Source of the DNA: Numida meleagris
Lineage: Eukaryota > Chordata > Aves > Galliformes > Numididae
Direction: 5' to 3'
DNA: 64,000 nt
NCBI RefSeq assembly: GCF_002078875.1
Contig: NC_034411.1
Coordinates: 53,232,786-53,296,785 of the forward strand
Part shown: piece after piece, positions 24,821 through 35,823 of the stretch
How positions within the stretch are numbered: the first letter of the stretch is position 1
How the letters are laid out: each line of letters starts with the position of its first letter
Program-made: the position numbers and the translations under genes
The notes under the pieces: model-generated
Told to the model about the DNA's origin: nothing
Databases searched by the model: none
Seen by the model: the letters and a program-made list of their open reading frames with translations, nothing else

Positions 24821-27800
24821 TGATCAGTGTTATTATGTTCAAAATTGCACCACCATCTGCAAATATCTTCTCCTTATTACTGTTCCCTGCAACTTACTTC
24901 CAGTATGACTCCTTATTTTCAAGCTTTTATTTTTGTTTATGTAGCTAATTACCATGGCAATTAGTTTCTTGATTACATATGTGCTATATCTGTGGATATA
25001 TGATGTTAAGTCACAGGACTTACCATGCTGTTACATACATGTTATGTATCTATAGCACATATAATGTGTCATGTAGTCATTTAATAGCCTTTCAGGTTTT
25101 TGTTTTATCATGTTATACTGGGCTTACTGCTTAGAGAAAAAGAATACTTCATTACAAACAACTCAGAGATGAAAAAACTGTCTTAACAGCAGGAATCAAG
25201 GTATTACTTCATTGCTACCACATGGAACATGAGCAGTTGTCACAATCTTGACACAAAATAGTCTGTGCTTCAAGGATTGGGCTGTTTCTGCGCACAATCT
25301 TCATTGCATAATTATTAGGAGAAGATATTTTAAAGGCTTGGGGAAGAAAGGAGGTACTGAACTTCCTTGACATCATAACTGAGAAATGAGATCTGGGAAA
25401 ACTGCTGTTTTCAGAGAAGACAAGGCAGGGAGTTGCAAAGCTAGAGCAACTCCCTAAAATCTGAAACAAACAGAAAGGGTGGTGTATAGAAAGATCTGTA
25501 AACAAGTTTGGAAATACATACTATGTAAATCAATTTACCAGAAACTTTTTTTGGTAAAGGAACTAGCATTCACATGTGCAAAGGGCATGGAAGACAACAC
25601 AATGGTAAACCTGAGAAGTGGGTACACATGTCCATGGGAAGCCCCCAGGGCTCGGAAGATGGGAGAGGAAAAGCAAAAGAAATATCAGTTCTGTTCTGGG
25701 AGATGAGTATTTCTCTAGGATCTGCCCATGTGGAAAAGGCATGAGTGCTTCATACACACAGATAGCTTGACATATGGTTTTTATATATAACATATGGTAT
25801 GTGTGTGGACTGTAATTAAAGGAAACCACTCTTATGAGTCAATATATGATCTCACATAAGTTTAATATGTAAAACATATGCTATTTAGGTGTATATAACA
25901 CTTGCATATAATTTACATTTTTGTGGTGCATCATGGGCAAGCATAAAGGGAGACATTTGCATGACTGTGGATGCAAGGGGAAGGGATTTTTAAGCCAAGA
26001 GAAGACAATATCCTGATGGAATACACGACATCAGCAGTGACAGAAAAAGGTGGAAGGTACTGGGGTACTCCTGTTTCTTAGCTTGGAAGACAAAAGCCTG
26101 TAGTGAGAAAAAAGACAGCATATAGAAGAATTTTCTGTGACAGATGGAGGAAAAGCAGCAAAGAGCAAATACAAGAAAATATGAGCAAAATAAAATAATT
26201 TTTTTAAAAGTAGCAGAAAAACAGAAAGAATGAAAATACTGTGGAATGAAAGTAAAAGAAATTTTGAAAATGGAAAAAGTAAATAAAAATGAAACAAAGA
26301 TAATAAATAAGGAGTACAGAAAAAGAAACAAAAAGCATTTGATTATTTTATTGTCAGCAATTAAATACATCAATACAGCTTGAAAAATACAGCATCATTT
26401 TCTGCGTATTAACAAAGTAATATTAGACTTTTTTTCCTCAGCTTTTGTCACATTGGGTCTCCTCCGGATGTTGAGATTATACATCATTAGGATCCATTCG
26501 GATGAAATGCACTATGTAAATTTAAACTTATTAGCATAGTAATTGTGACATTTTCTCAAATGCATCATGATTCAGTCTAATTTATTTGTTATTTGAAATG
26601 ATTTGCCAACTAATTTCTGTAATTCTTGGTCTACAGCTCATTTATATTTTATTGTGTAGAACTGAAATTCATAATCCATGCTATTTTGGTTGAAGAAATA
26701 ATCACATGGTGATTTTTTGTTTGCTGATTGGAAGACCGTCACTCTTAGAATACACATTTTGGTCCATATATTTTCTTGATTATCAACTTAAAATCTGTTT
26801 GTAACTACTAGTCTATATTTTACAAATAAAAATAGAAAATATTTTACTAATAAATCTAGAAAATAGTCTCACCAGGAAACTCTGTAAGAGTAGAGACTCA
26901 CAAAAAGTGAATAAAATAGATACATGTACAGTGTAAAAAAAATCATTTGAAATTGCAAATGAATGTTCACAGTACGGTTCCTCAGGCATTTGCTAGTTCT
27001 GGAAACTACCATGGCCTAGGTCACATCCAGAAACACGTGTATACATTCTATTTAAGCCAGATCTAAAATTCTCACTAATTTATTGGCAAAAAATGGAGTT
27101 GCTAATACTCCTAATGAGCTTGTTTTACAAAAAAATAGCAACATCTTATTGTTCTTCTAAAGCGAATAAATTCATGGGTCCCAGAACACTAGCAACAAAT
27201 GAACTTGGGTTAGTGATTGCAAGCAATTTTCTAAAATGTTGATTTGTTTGGATAAATTCAAATTCTGATATGAGAGATGACTCCTCATGTCTAAGTTCTC
27301 AGCATTCCCCAAGTAACTTCTTCATTCTTACAAAAAGTTTGTGTCAAATGCTGGGATGAAAACACTGCTCATTATTTCATCTTGCTTACAAATATTGTGT
27401 GTATTTAAATTTCTGTTGAAGAACTGTCTTAATTTGAACACATAATACTGGCTAATCTCTAGTTTGCATGGTACTCTGTCACATCAACTATTGTTTCACC
27501 TAGATGGAGATGAATCACAGAATGGATACAGTAAAATGCATACAGATGCAGACTTAGTTGGAATTTTTAATGATATTCATGTAGTGAATTATTGGTGCTA
27601 CACATCACATGTCAAATTTTTGGTCCCTGTACTCATGCTCTAATGTTCATTCAAAGATGCAAATTGTTTTAATATACTTTCTTTATAGTTTTTATCAATG
27701 AGTATAGTTCTTCTTAGGGAATTTTGGTAGAGTCAAAGATCTGAGATACCCACATATTGCTGGGAATTTGAAATCAGACAAGCTGTCTGTAAGTGTTAAC

Positions 27801-30189
27801 AGTCACTTATTTAAGCAAAATATATGCACTACTTATATGTTTGTTGACATTCTCTCTTTCAGAAACCCTACAAAAAAGTGGCAGGCTTTCTTGTAAGTAG
27901 AACCTTGTGCTTCGCAAAGGTGTGTCAGGATATAGCTAATTTTGTTCTGAGAAAAAAGAAGATAGGAAATTTTCTAATTCCATGATTTCTTTTCATGTTT
28001 TCTTGATGCTTGTAAAAAGTGATAGAATAATTGTTATGTTTTCATCAGCAGTAAAGTCAGAGCAGCAAAAAATTTTCCAGTGCTTTGTCTGAAAAATACC
28101 TCAGTCCTCATTTTGAAGAATAACAAGAAAATTCATTTGTCTGGTCTTATGTTTCTGTTAGATTCATAACAAACACTGACTGTCGTGATTTTATGTAGGT
28201 AATAAACTATGGCTTTAGATGCACAGCCAGTCGATCTAGATGTGTAAGATAGTGTTCATATTATGAAAGTTCTGAAAGTAGTTCTAGATAACCATGTAGT
28301 AGAAGTACAGGATATTTCTGTATTACCTGTCTATTCTGTAGTACACGGAAACATTTTTCTACCGTTCTCTGCCCATTAGATTACATTCCAGAGGAATGGT
28401 AATCAATTAAGTAAGCAAGCAAATCCATGCAACGTACACTGTATACTGGAGGTTCAATAACAAAATGATTAAAACTAGAAAGAGCTAAGGCTGTGAATGT
28501 AATTATGTTCTGCCTAGATCAATGTTATTTATTCTTACTGGAAATTGAAGTTATAATAAGACATCTTAAACAAAAACTGCTTAATTTGAGATGAGAGTAT
28601 GTCTGGACTCCAAGATATACAAAAAATAATATATTTTTCCCAGTTTTTAACTCTAATAATGTATCATCTTCTAGGAGAATAAATTGAGCAGTTTAAATAC
28701 TTGATATTCCAAGGGATATTCTGAACACAATATTCTGAGGGATAAGAGAGAAGAAACAGTTGTAGTTTACTACTACAAAAGATTTTCTCATTGTTTTTCT
28801 TTCACAGCTATCACTTGCTCTAAGAATTAATTGGCTAGATAAAAAAAAATGTTGAACATCTATTATAGAACTCAACATGGTACTTAAGCTTATATATTTA
28901 GATCTTCGCATCTGTTCCTAAGCCCCCACACATTCTTAGATGCAAAGAGAATTTAAAATCTGGTGAAAGCTTTGAGTGTCAGCTCATGTGACTAATTGAA
29001 AACATGTTCAAAATAGAAAAAGAGTAGGCAGAAATAAGACTCTAAATACACCAAGGAGTGCAAAGAAAATAGGTGGGCAAATTCTCCCTGTGGTGGACTC
29101 TGAAAGGTTATGCTTAATGTACAATAAATTACTTAATAAATTAAAAATTAACCTGATCAGCTTTTATGTAGAAAATGTAAAATGCAACGTTAAGAATGTA
29201 CCATCTTACAAAGATGACACTAACATACAAAACATGGCTATTACTCCCCTTTGAACCAGGAGCATATTTCTTTGTGAGCAATGTGCATTTTATTAAATGA
29301 CTCTGAAATATTATACATAATGTACTTATTAAAGAAATAGGTTATGTTTTCTCAATAGAAAAATATGATATCACTGACAATCTTTTTCAACAAAATAAAA
29401 GAATTATGCTTACAACTTAAATTATTCAAGTGAGTTGTAATAGCTTTTCCCTCCTCTATCACCTGAAATACTTTTCTTTGCCACTAGAGCAAGGAAAACA
29501 CATTTTGAAAGACCAGCGTCATAACATATCACTGTTCTTTTTTCAGCTGCAATGATCCTGAGATTCTGATTATACTTACTTAGCACTCAGCTGAGTTAGT
29601 TTTTATTATGAGATTTGGTAGCAATTCAGGTGAGTATCATCTCAGCAGCACAATAAGGGGCAACAAATAGTTCAGTATTTGTGCAAGGCACTCTATGCGC
29701 AAAATTACAGCACTGAGAGTATTAGCCACTTGAATGAACCGATTGGCTGAACATTGCTAAGTGCTCTTTAGTAAGTGTTCTCTTTATTTCTTCTGGTGTA
29801 AAAGGCTTGGCTACAAAGCTAATTGGCTTTGTAGGAAGGAGCAGGCAATTAAGGTCTTTTTCACAAATGCAAACATCTGTTAACTGAATACGTTCTTCAG
29901 TGGGGCATTTTGTTTATTGAATTTTACTTCAGTTGCTTTGAACTTCAACTTTAGTGTTAAATTGTTTTCTTCAGCTATTTATTGATGCAACTGGTATGCA
30001 GACCTCCTACACACATCTAATACAATATACTCCACAATGCACTGTGATTTTCTGTTCAGTTACAACTTTTATTCAGTTTTATGGCTAGAAATCAAGATTC
30101 TATACAATTTTTGTGGTCCTGAAATGCCAGTTAATTACAGAAATGAGAAGAACACTTCCACTTGGAGGCAGTACATATGCTCCATTCTA
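24821..30189. other. Repeat-poor AT-rich non-coding DNA
   Basis: No gene, RNA or clear transposon is recognised. It contains an imperfect inverted repeat (24977-24988 with 25051-25062), a purine-rich stretch (about 26100-26340) that creates phenylalanine-rich antisense frames, a segment at 26440-26640 that reads like a conserved non-coding element, and a near-perfect 24-bp palindrome at 29811-29834. Confidence 0.5.
29811..29834. promoter_or_regulatory. 24-bp near-perfect palindrome with homeodomain-like core
   Basis: CTACAAAGC and GCTTTGTAG form exact 9-bp arms around TAATTG. The whole 24-mer departs from perfect symmetry at one base pair only (two symmetric positions). The centre contains TAATTG, a homeodomain-type core. 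A regulatory role is inference. Confidence 0.3.
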
Positions 30190-31935
30190 TCGTAGAACCA
30201 CTGTAGAATCTTTTGAGCTGGAAGGAACCTTTAAAGGCCATCAAGTCCATCCCCTCTACAATGAATAGGGACATCTACAGCTAGAGCCCCTCCAGCCTGT
30301 CCTTGAATGTCTCCAGGGATGGGGCACCCATCACCTCTCTGGGCAACCTGTTCCTGCACCTCACACTTACTGAAAAAAGAAAAAAAAAAAACCTTCTTCC
30401 TCATATCCAACTAAATCTCCTCTCTTTTAGTTTGAAACCATTTCCCTTTACTCTGTCACAACAGACCCTGCCAAAGAATCTGTCGTCTTCATTCTTATAG
30501 CTCCCCTTTAGATACTGAAAGGCCATTATCACAGCTACCTGGAGCCTTCTCTTCTCCAGGCTGAACAGCTCCATCTCTCTCAGCTTGTCCTCATAGGAGA
30601 TCCACTCCTTGAATAATTTTATTGCCCTCCCATGGATGCTCTCTAACAGGTCCATATTTCTCCTGTACTGAGGATTCCTCATCTGGGCACATTACTTCAG
30701 GTAAAGTCTCACCAGCACAGAGTAGAGGAGCAGGATCTCCTCCCTCAACCTGCTGACCACATTTCTTTTAATGCAGCCCAGGATCTGGTTGACTTTCTGG
30801 GCTGCAAGGACACATTGCTGCCTCATGCCCAGCCTGCGATCCACCAGTACCTCCAAGTCCTTTTCATAAGGGCTGTGCTCTTTCTTATGTCCTCCAGCTT
30901 GTACTCGTAGTGGGGGTTGCCACGACTCAGGTGCAAGACCTTGCACTTGGATTTATTGAACGTCATGAGGTTCTCCTGGGCCCACTGCTTGAGTCTGTCT
31001 AGGTCTCTCTGAATGGCATTTCGTCCCTCAGGTATGTCAACCTCAAACTTGCTGAGGGTGCACTCAGTCCCACTGTTGATGCCATTGATGAAGATGTTAA
31101 AGAGCACTGGTCTCAGTACTGACCCATGATGAACATCACTGATCACTGATTTGCGTGCAGACATTCAGCCATTGACCACTACTTTCTGTCTAAAATCTTG
31201 CAACCAGTTCTTCGTCCATCAAACAGTCCACCCATCAAATCCACACATTTATAATCTCAAGAGAAGGATGTTATGAGGGACCGTGTCAAAGGCCACGCTG
31301 AAGTTCGGATTGACAATGTCAGTGGCTCTTCCATTTTCCACTGACACAGTCATGCCATCATAAATAGCAACAATGCTGGTCAGACAAGACCTGCCCTTGG
31401 TGAAGCCATTCTGGTTATCCCATGTCATGTCTCTCTCTTCCATATGCTTTAGCATAGCTTCCAGGAGGATCTGCTCCATTATCTCCCCTGACACTGCTTG
31501 ACAGTTCGGTACTTCCCTGGGTCATCCATTCTACTCTTCTTAAAAATGGGAGCTATATTGCCATTTTCTAGTCACCAAGGACTTCGCATGACCGCCATGG
31601 TTTTTCAAATATCATTAAGAGTGGCCTGGTGACTACATCAGCCATTTACCTCAGAACTCTGTGATGCATCTCACTGGGACCCATAGGCTTATGGATGTTC
31701 AGGTTCATCAGGTGGTCGTGACCCTAATCTTCACTTTCTGCAGGAGGTGAACTGGTCTCTCAGTTCCCACGAAACAACCTATTTGAGGGATGTGTGTAGA
31801 GCAGTTGCTAGTGAAGACTGGGGCAACTAAGTTGTTGAATACCTAAGCCTTCTCTTTTGTTGGTTGTTACTGGCCTGCCTGTGTTGATCATTAAGGAGGA
31901 TACTCTTTCCTGGACTTTCCTGGAAAATCGTTTTT
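30190..31935 (-). mobile_element. Old CR1 LINE, about 1.75 kb, minus strand
   Basis: It extends from a degraded 3' UTR (GAGCTGGAAGGAACCTTTAA) through the ORF2 C-terminal region and reverse transcriptase into the linker after the endonuclease. It breaks off near 31935. Coding remnants lie in several frames at 30401-30682, 30692-30946, 30823-31164 and 31249-31494. It is older than the 42731 copy, judging by many frameshifts and a missing AGAATCAT tail. Confidence 0.93.
30401..31494 (-). pseudogene. CR1 ORF2 (reverse transcriptase) pseudogene with catalytic-motif deletion
   Basis: Reading from the right, remnants show [29 protein letters not shown] (a conserved reverse-transcriptase block), FDTVPHNILL, then VLFNIFINGINSGTECTLSKF. 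In related copies the next residues are ADDTKLSGA, which contain the Asp-Asp pair of the polymerase site. Here F is followed directly by [18 protein letters not shown], so about 24 bases were lost in frame at about 31042-31045. Downstream CVLAAQKVNQILGCIKRNV and [20 protein letters not shown] remain. Frameshifts separate the pieces. The product would be inactive; it is a dead copy. Confidence 0.88.
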
Positions 31936-32940
31936 CCACGTAGATTGCTCTATAAAGATAAAGGGCTTGAGACAAGGAAAAGAGGTGGAGCATAAAAGCC
32001 TTGAGATGCATTTAACATCAAAGTAGAAGAATTGCTTAAAAGGCAAGGAAATAACCATCATATAATTATATAATTAATAGATCTCAACTTGATTAAGGCA
32101 ACTTATTTGGGTGTGATTAACTAGACCCATATGTCAAACTGGCTCCATGACGATTGCCTACCAATATTACATTTACCACATGGCTAGTATGGGAATGCTG
32201 TATCACGGCTGGAACAACACGTAACACAAATGCCAGCTGTCCAGAGACTAGTTCCTCCTTTTTCTTCTTTTGTTCATGTCAATCACAACTAGAAGGCAGT
32301 TCTGAAAATATGTAAGGCTAAATGAGTAAAGTGGGGGCTGATAGATCTAGTTTTCATTAGATGAACTTCATTGCTGCTTGCCCAATTTAGTTTCAAATTT
32401 GTTTGAAGAAATTGATCCTCATTGCCTCCCTGGATAAATTTCTTGTTGAATACAAAATGCCAGAGCTATACCATGGGGTATGGGAGTACCGTACTGTGTA
32501 TAAATGAGGGTGAATATCCTCTTTCCTTTCTTTCTTATGACATAGCTTAGTTCCTGTGCAAGGACTTCTGTTTCCGAGCAGGAAGGAAGCCATGGTACAC
32601 TTCACTGAGTCCACATTGAAATAACAGGGGGAACAGAATTCAGAAGATGCTGCATATAATAGCCATCACACAGTATAAACACACCTGACCCATGACTTTG
32701 CAAATTGATTAAGTTAATCTAATAAGCAGAATAAATTAGTCTTAAAGGAAGGCAGTGTGGATGCAGTATTGTGCTCCAAAATCCTGCAGTTGATTCAGAG
32801 AAGTTCCATTGTGTACACGCTTGTGCTTTTCACCCTTTAAAATATGGCTTCGTTGGTCATAATGAAGAGGCACACAGTATTCATGCAAGTGCACACAACT
32901 TAAGCTGTGCTGAAGCTGACCTCTTACAGATGATCACTAG
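31936..32940. other. Unique non-coding DNA between two CR1 copies
   Basis: No gene or repeat recognised. Confidence 0.5.
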
Positions 32941-33120
32941 AGGCAGTGGCACAGGCTGCCCAGAGAAGCTGTGGATGCCCCATCCCTGGAGATGCTCAAG
33001 GCCAGGTTAGATGGGGCCCTAGGCAGCCTGATCTGGTGAGTGACAACCCTGCCCACAGCAGGGAGGTTTGGAACTGGATGGGCTTTAACGTTCGTTCTAA
33101 ACCAAGCTATGATTCTGTGA
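32941..33120 (+). mobile_element. CR1 LINE 3' end, plus strand
   Basis: GCACAGGCTGCCCAGAGAAG, GATGCCCCATCCCTGGAG and AAGGCCAGGTTAGATGGGGC are the terminal ORF2 and 3' UTR blocks of CR1, ending with GCTATGATTCTGTGATCA, a degraded tail. The GCCCAGAGAAGCTGTGGATG form matches the copy ending at 60250. Confidence 0.93.
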
Positions 33121-35078
33121 TCAGGGTGAAAAAAAAGTAGGTTGATTATCTTCTCTCTGTTTTGCACATAGCTTCTTGCTCAAACACATTAAAAGAAAAC
33201 CAAGAGCTGTCACTTTAAGCAAAGTATCAATTCTTTCTTTAAAAAAAAAACAAACAGTGGTATATCACAGCTTAGAACAGGATGTGACCCAAAAAGTTCA
33301 GTCCTTCAAAGTTAAGTTATTATGTTTCCCTTAAAATGTAGAGGTCAGAAAATTTGAAAGTTGCTCCCTCACCTAAGAGCCTACTTTCCAGATGAGGAAT
33401 TATTTTCCTAGGAGATCTTTTGAGTTGGATGTCTGTTTCTGAACTATATAAAGACATCACATCCTACCGCAGTACCTAAAATCACATGTGGAAACCAGCT
33501 GAAACAGCTGTTTCATACTTTAAAACCAGGCTACTAAAATGTCTTAAGTGCTCAACAGCATGTAGGCATTCAAAACTTTTATAAATCTGTATCTTCAGAG
33601 GTTTAAAATCCAAGCAAAAATAAACTTCTGTAGCACGGAGCATTATTTCTACAGACCATATTCTTCACAGCCTTATGGGTGTGTGCACAGGGAAATTGCC
33701 TGTTGCACTTCAGTAGTGCAAGTCAGTGACAACTTAAGACCAAAATACACAAAAGGAGAACAGGAAAGAAAATTTCTTAGGAAAGTGCAGCCTCCATAGT
33801 CCCCACTTCTGACCTCCATATTAGAAAAACAAATCAAGGAGACTTTGATTACGTGTATGTACAGATCCTTCTTATGTAATATGGAGATAACATAAAAAGC
33901 ATTGTTATATGTTTCTACCTGAAACCCCTCCACAAAATGTGTTGCAATTAATCAGACCAAAAACTGATTTTTATTCACACTTGAAAAGGTTTGAGGGAAA
34001 AATCCTAACCCTAGAATAGGAGTAAAAGTTGGGTAAGAAAGAGATTGAGCTGTAACAACCATATTTTAGAGAAAAGTGGCATCAATATAATATTTGACCT
34101 AAATATGTGTTTTTAATATATATTTGTGGGCATAAGTAGTGCTAAAAAAATACACAGAGGCTCAATCCCGGTCTACCGTGAAGGCTCAGTCTCCTCTTGC
34201 TGTCCATAGCCTCTTTATAAGCACAGAAACTTGAGACTTCTTTTCAGTAAGTCAAGTCACTCCCAAACACCTGGGAGAAGTTCTCCTTAGATGACAGATC
34301 TGGAGTTTCAGCCTTCTTCTATATTGGAAGACTAGAACCGCAAGTTCTAAAATGATTAGTGGGAATCACTAATCCATGATATCAGCTGGCACTCCCTGCA
34401 AATCAAGTGGAGATACTGAACTCAATGTTAACACTCAAGAATCAGAATTGCCTTACCATCATGAAGTAGTAAGATGAACATTTTTAGTACTGATGTTACA
34501 AGATATTCAAGCAAACTGTGACTAATTTATCTTCTTGAAGCTCAACTTTTGTGTTTGTGTAGGATCTAAATATTTATCAGACCACTGACAGTGTAAGAGA
34601 CTGACTCTGCATCCTAATATTAGTACTCAGGTAGGACTATAGAAAGCCAGTCTCAAGGCTTTAAGCTACTGCTAAAATATCTTAGTGAAAGAGTTTCAGA
34701 GTGTCTCTCTTATAAGATGAAAAATTGGACACCGGAACTGTGAAAAGAGAGAGCATTTATCATGTGAACTTTGACATGGAAAAGCAATAATACAGGTATA
34801 TACTAACTCCTTGCTGCTAAAATTTTGGAAGTTATTTTGATGTCCTTCAACAGAAGCCTGTATATATGCAGTTTTAAGCACCTATGAAAAGGTAGGAAGC
34901 AAAGGAAGGAAGGATGAACACTACTAGCATTTAAATGTCAGCCCAGGTTGCCTGAAGAGCTATTTATGAGTCTAAACTCTCCTTGTGAATCTAGGTCTTC
35001 AATGTTTAATGTGCATGTTACTGATTGCTAGAGTGAGATGAATAATTCACAATTAGCAATGTATTCATCCAGTCTAGC
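33121..35078. other. Unique non-coding DNA
   Basis: No gene, RNA or repeat recognised. Confidence 0.5.
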
Positions 35079-35823
35079 TTATTCTGCTTGCAGGATGTGG
35101 AAGAGTATATCTAGATTTCCTGAATTTACTTGCTTTATTCCTTTAGATGTATTGCAAACAGCATCTATCAGGGATTCATCCATCTCAATAGAATTCTGAG
35201 CTTCATGAATTAAAGTGGAAGAGTTCAGATTTCCAGATATTTTTTTCTGGTCTCTGATCATGGTTTCTAGTAGGTTTTTAACCTCTTGAGTCACCGCAGT
35301 AGATAAAAATATTAAGGAATTTTAAAATGCTTCAATTCCTGTCATTTCTAGCCACATAACTTTTCAGAAATTTGTAACCCCTGAAATCAGCTTGTTAAGG
35401 ATTGTTATGCACGTCTTGAAAACAGAATTAATTTTTCATTCACTATTTTGTAAAATCTTTGCATGTAGGATTCCTACGACCTTGAAGAGGGGAAAAAACA
35501 AACAAACAATCTTGATACATCCCTAATAATTGCCTATGCTTTATTACTTAATACCACTATATTCTTGTGGACTATTAATTTTCCTCATCCCCGCAGTCAT
35601 TGCAACGCTGAAAAATTGTGAATCCACTGCTGAGGGCCAATGCATGGTGTTATTACCTCCTTGTGTGGAGAAGTCACCCATTTTTAGGGAGAAGCTGGGA
35701 TGCAGCTGTTGCCCCATCTCTAGAAGTGATATGCATCTCTTAACCTGCTCTTGTATCTCAAGGCAGCAAACTGTCATCACAGCAGGTAGCTTTAATCCAT
35801 TTGAAGAGACTGCAGTCTTTTGA
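35079..35823 (-). other. Two unidentified minus-strand ORFs, possible decayed exon or retrocopy
   Basis: A 71-codon frame (35079-35294) encodes a hydrophilic, helix-like peptide beginning MTQEVKNLLETMIRDQKK, and a 78-codon frame lies just upstream (35544-35780). In the shorter frame a GTAAAT donor-like site follows ...SKGIKQ. No good acceptor was seen upstream, and neither peptide matches a family I know. The plus strand also has a 97-codon frame here. Chance ORFs remain the simplest reading. Confidence 0.2.

Noticed and set aside
25990..26373. 127-codon minus-strand ORF rich in Phe, Leu and Ile, resembling a membrane protein
   Set aside because: The composition is explained by an A/G-rich plus strand; an overlapping second frame has the same bias and there are no motifs.
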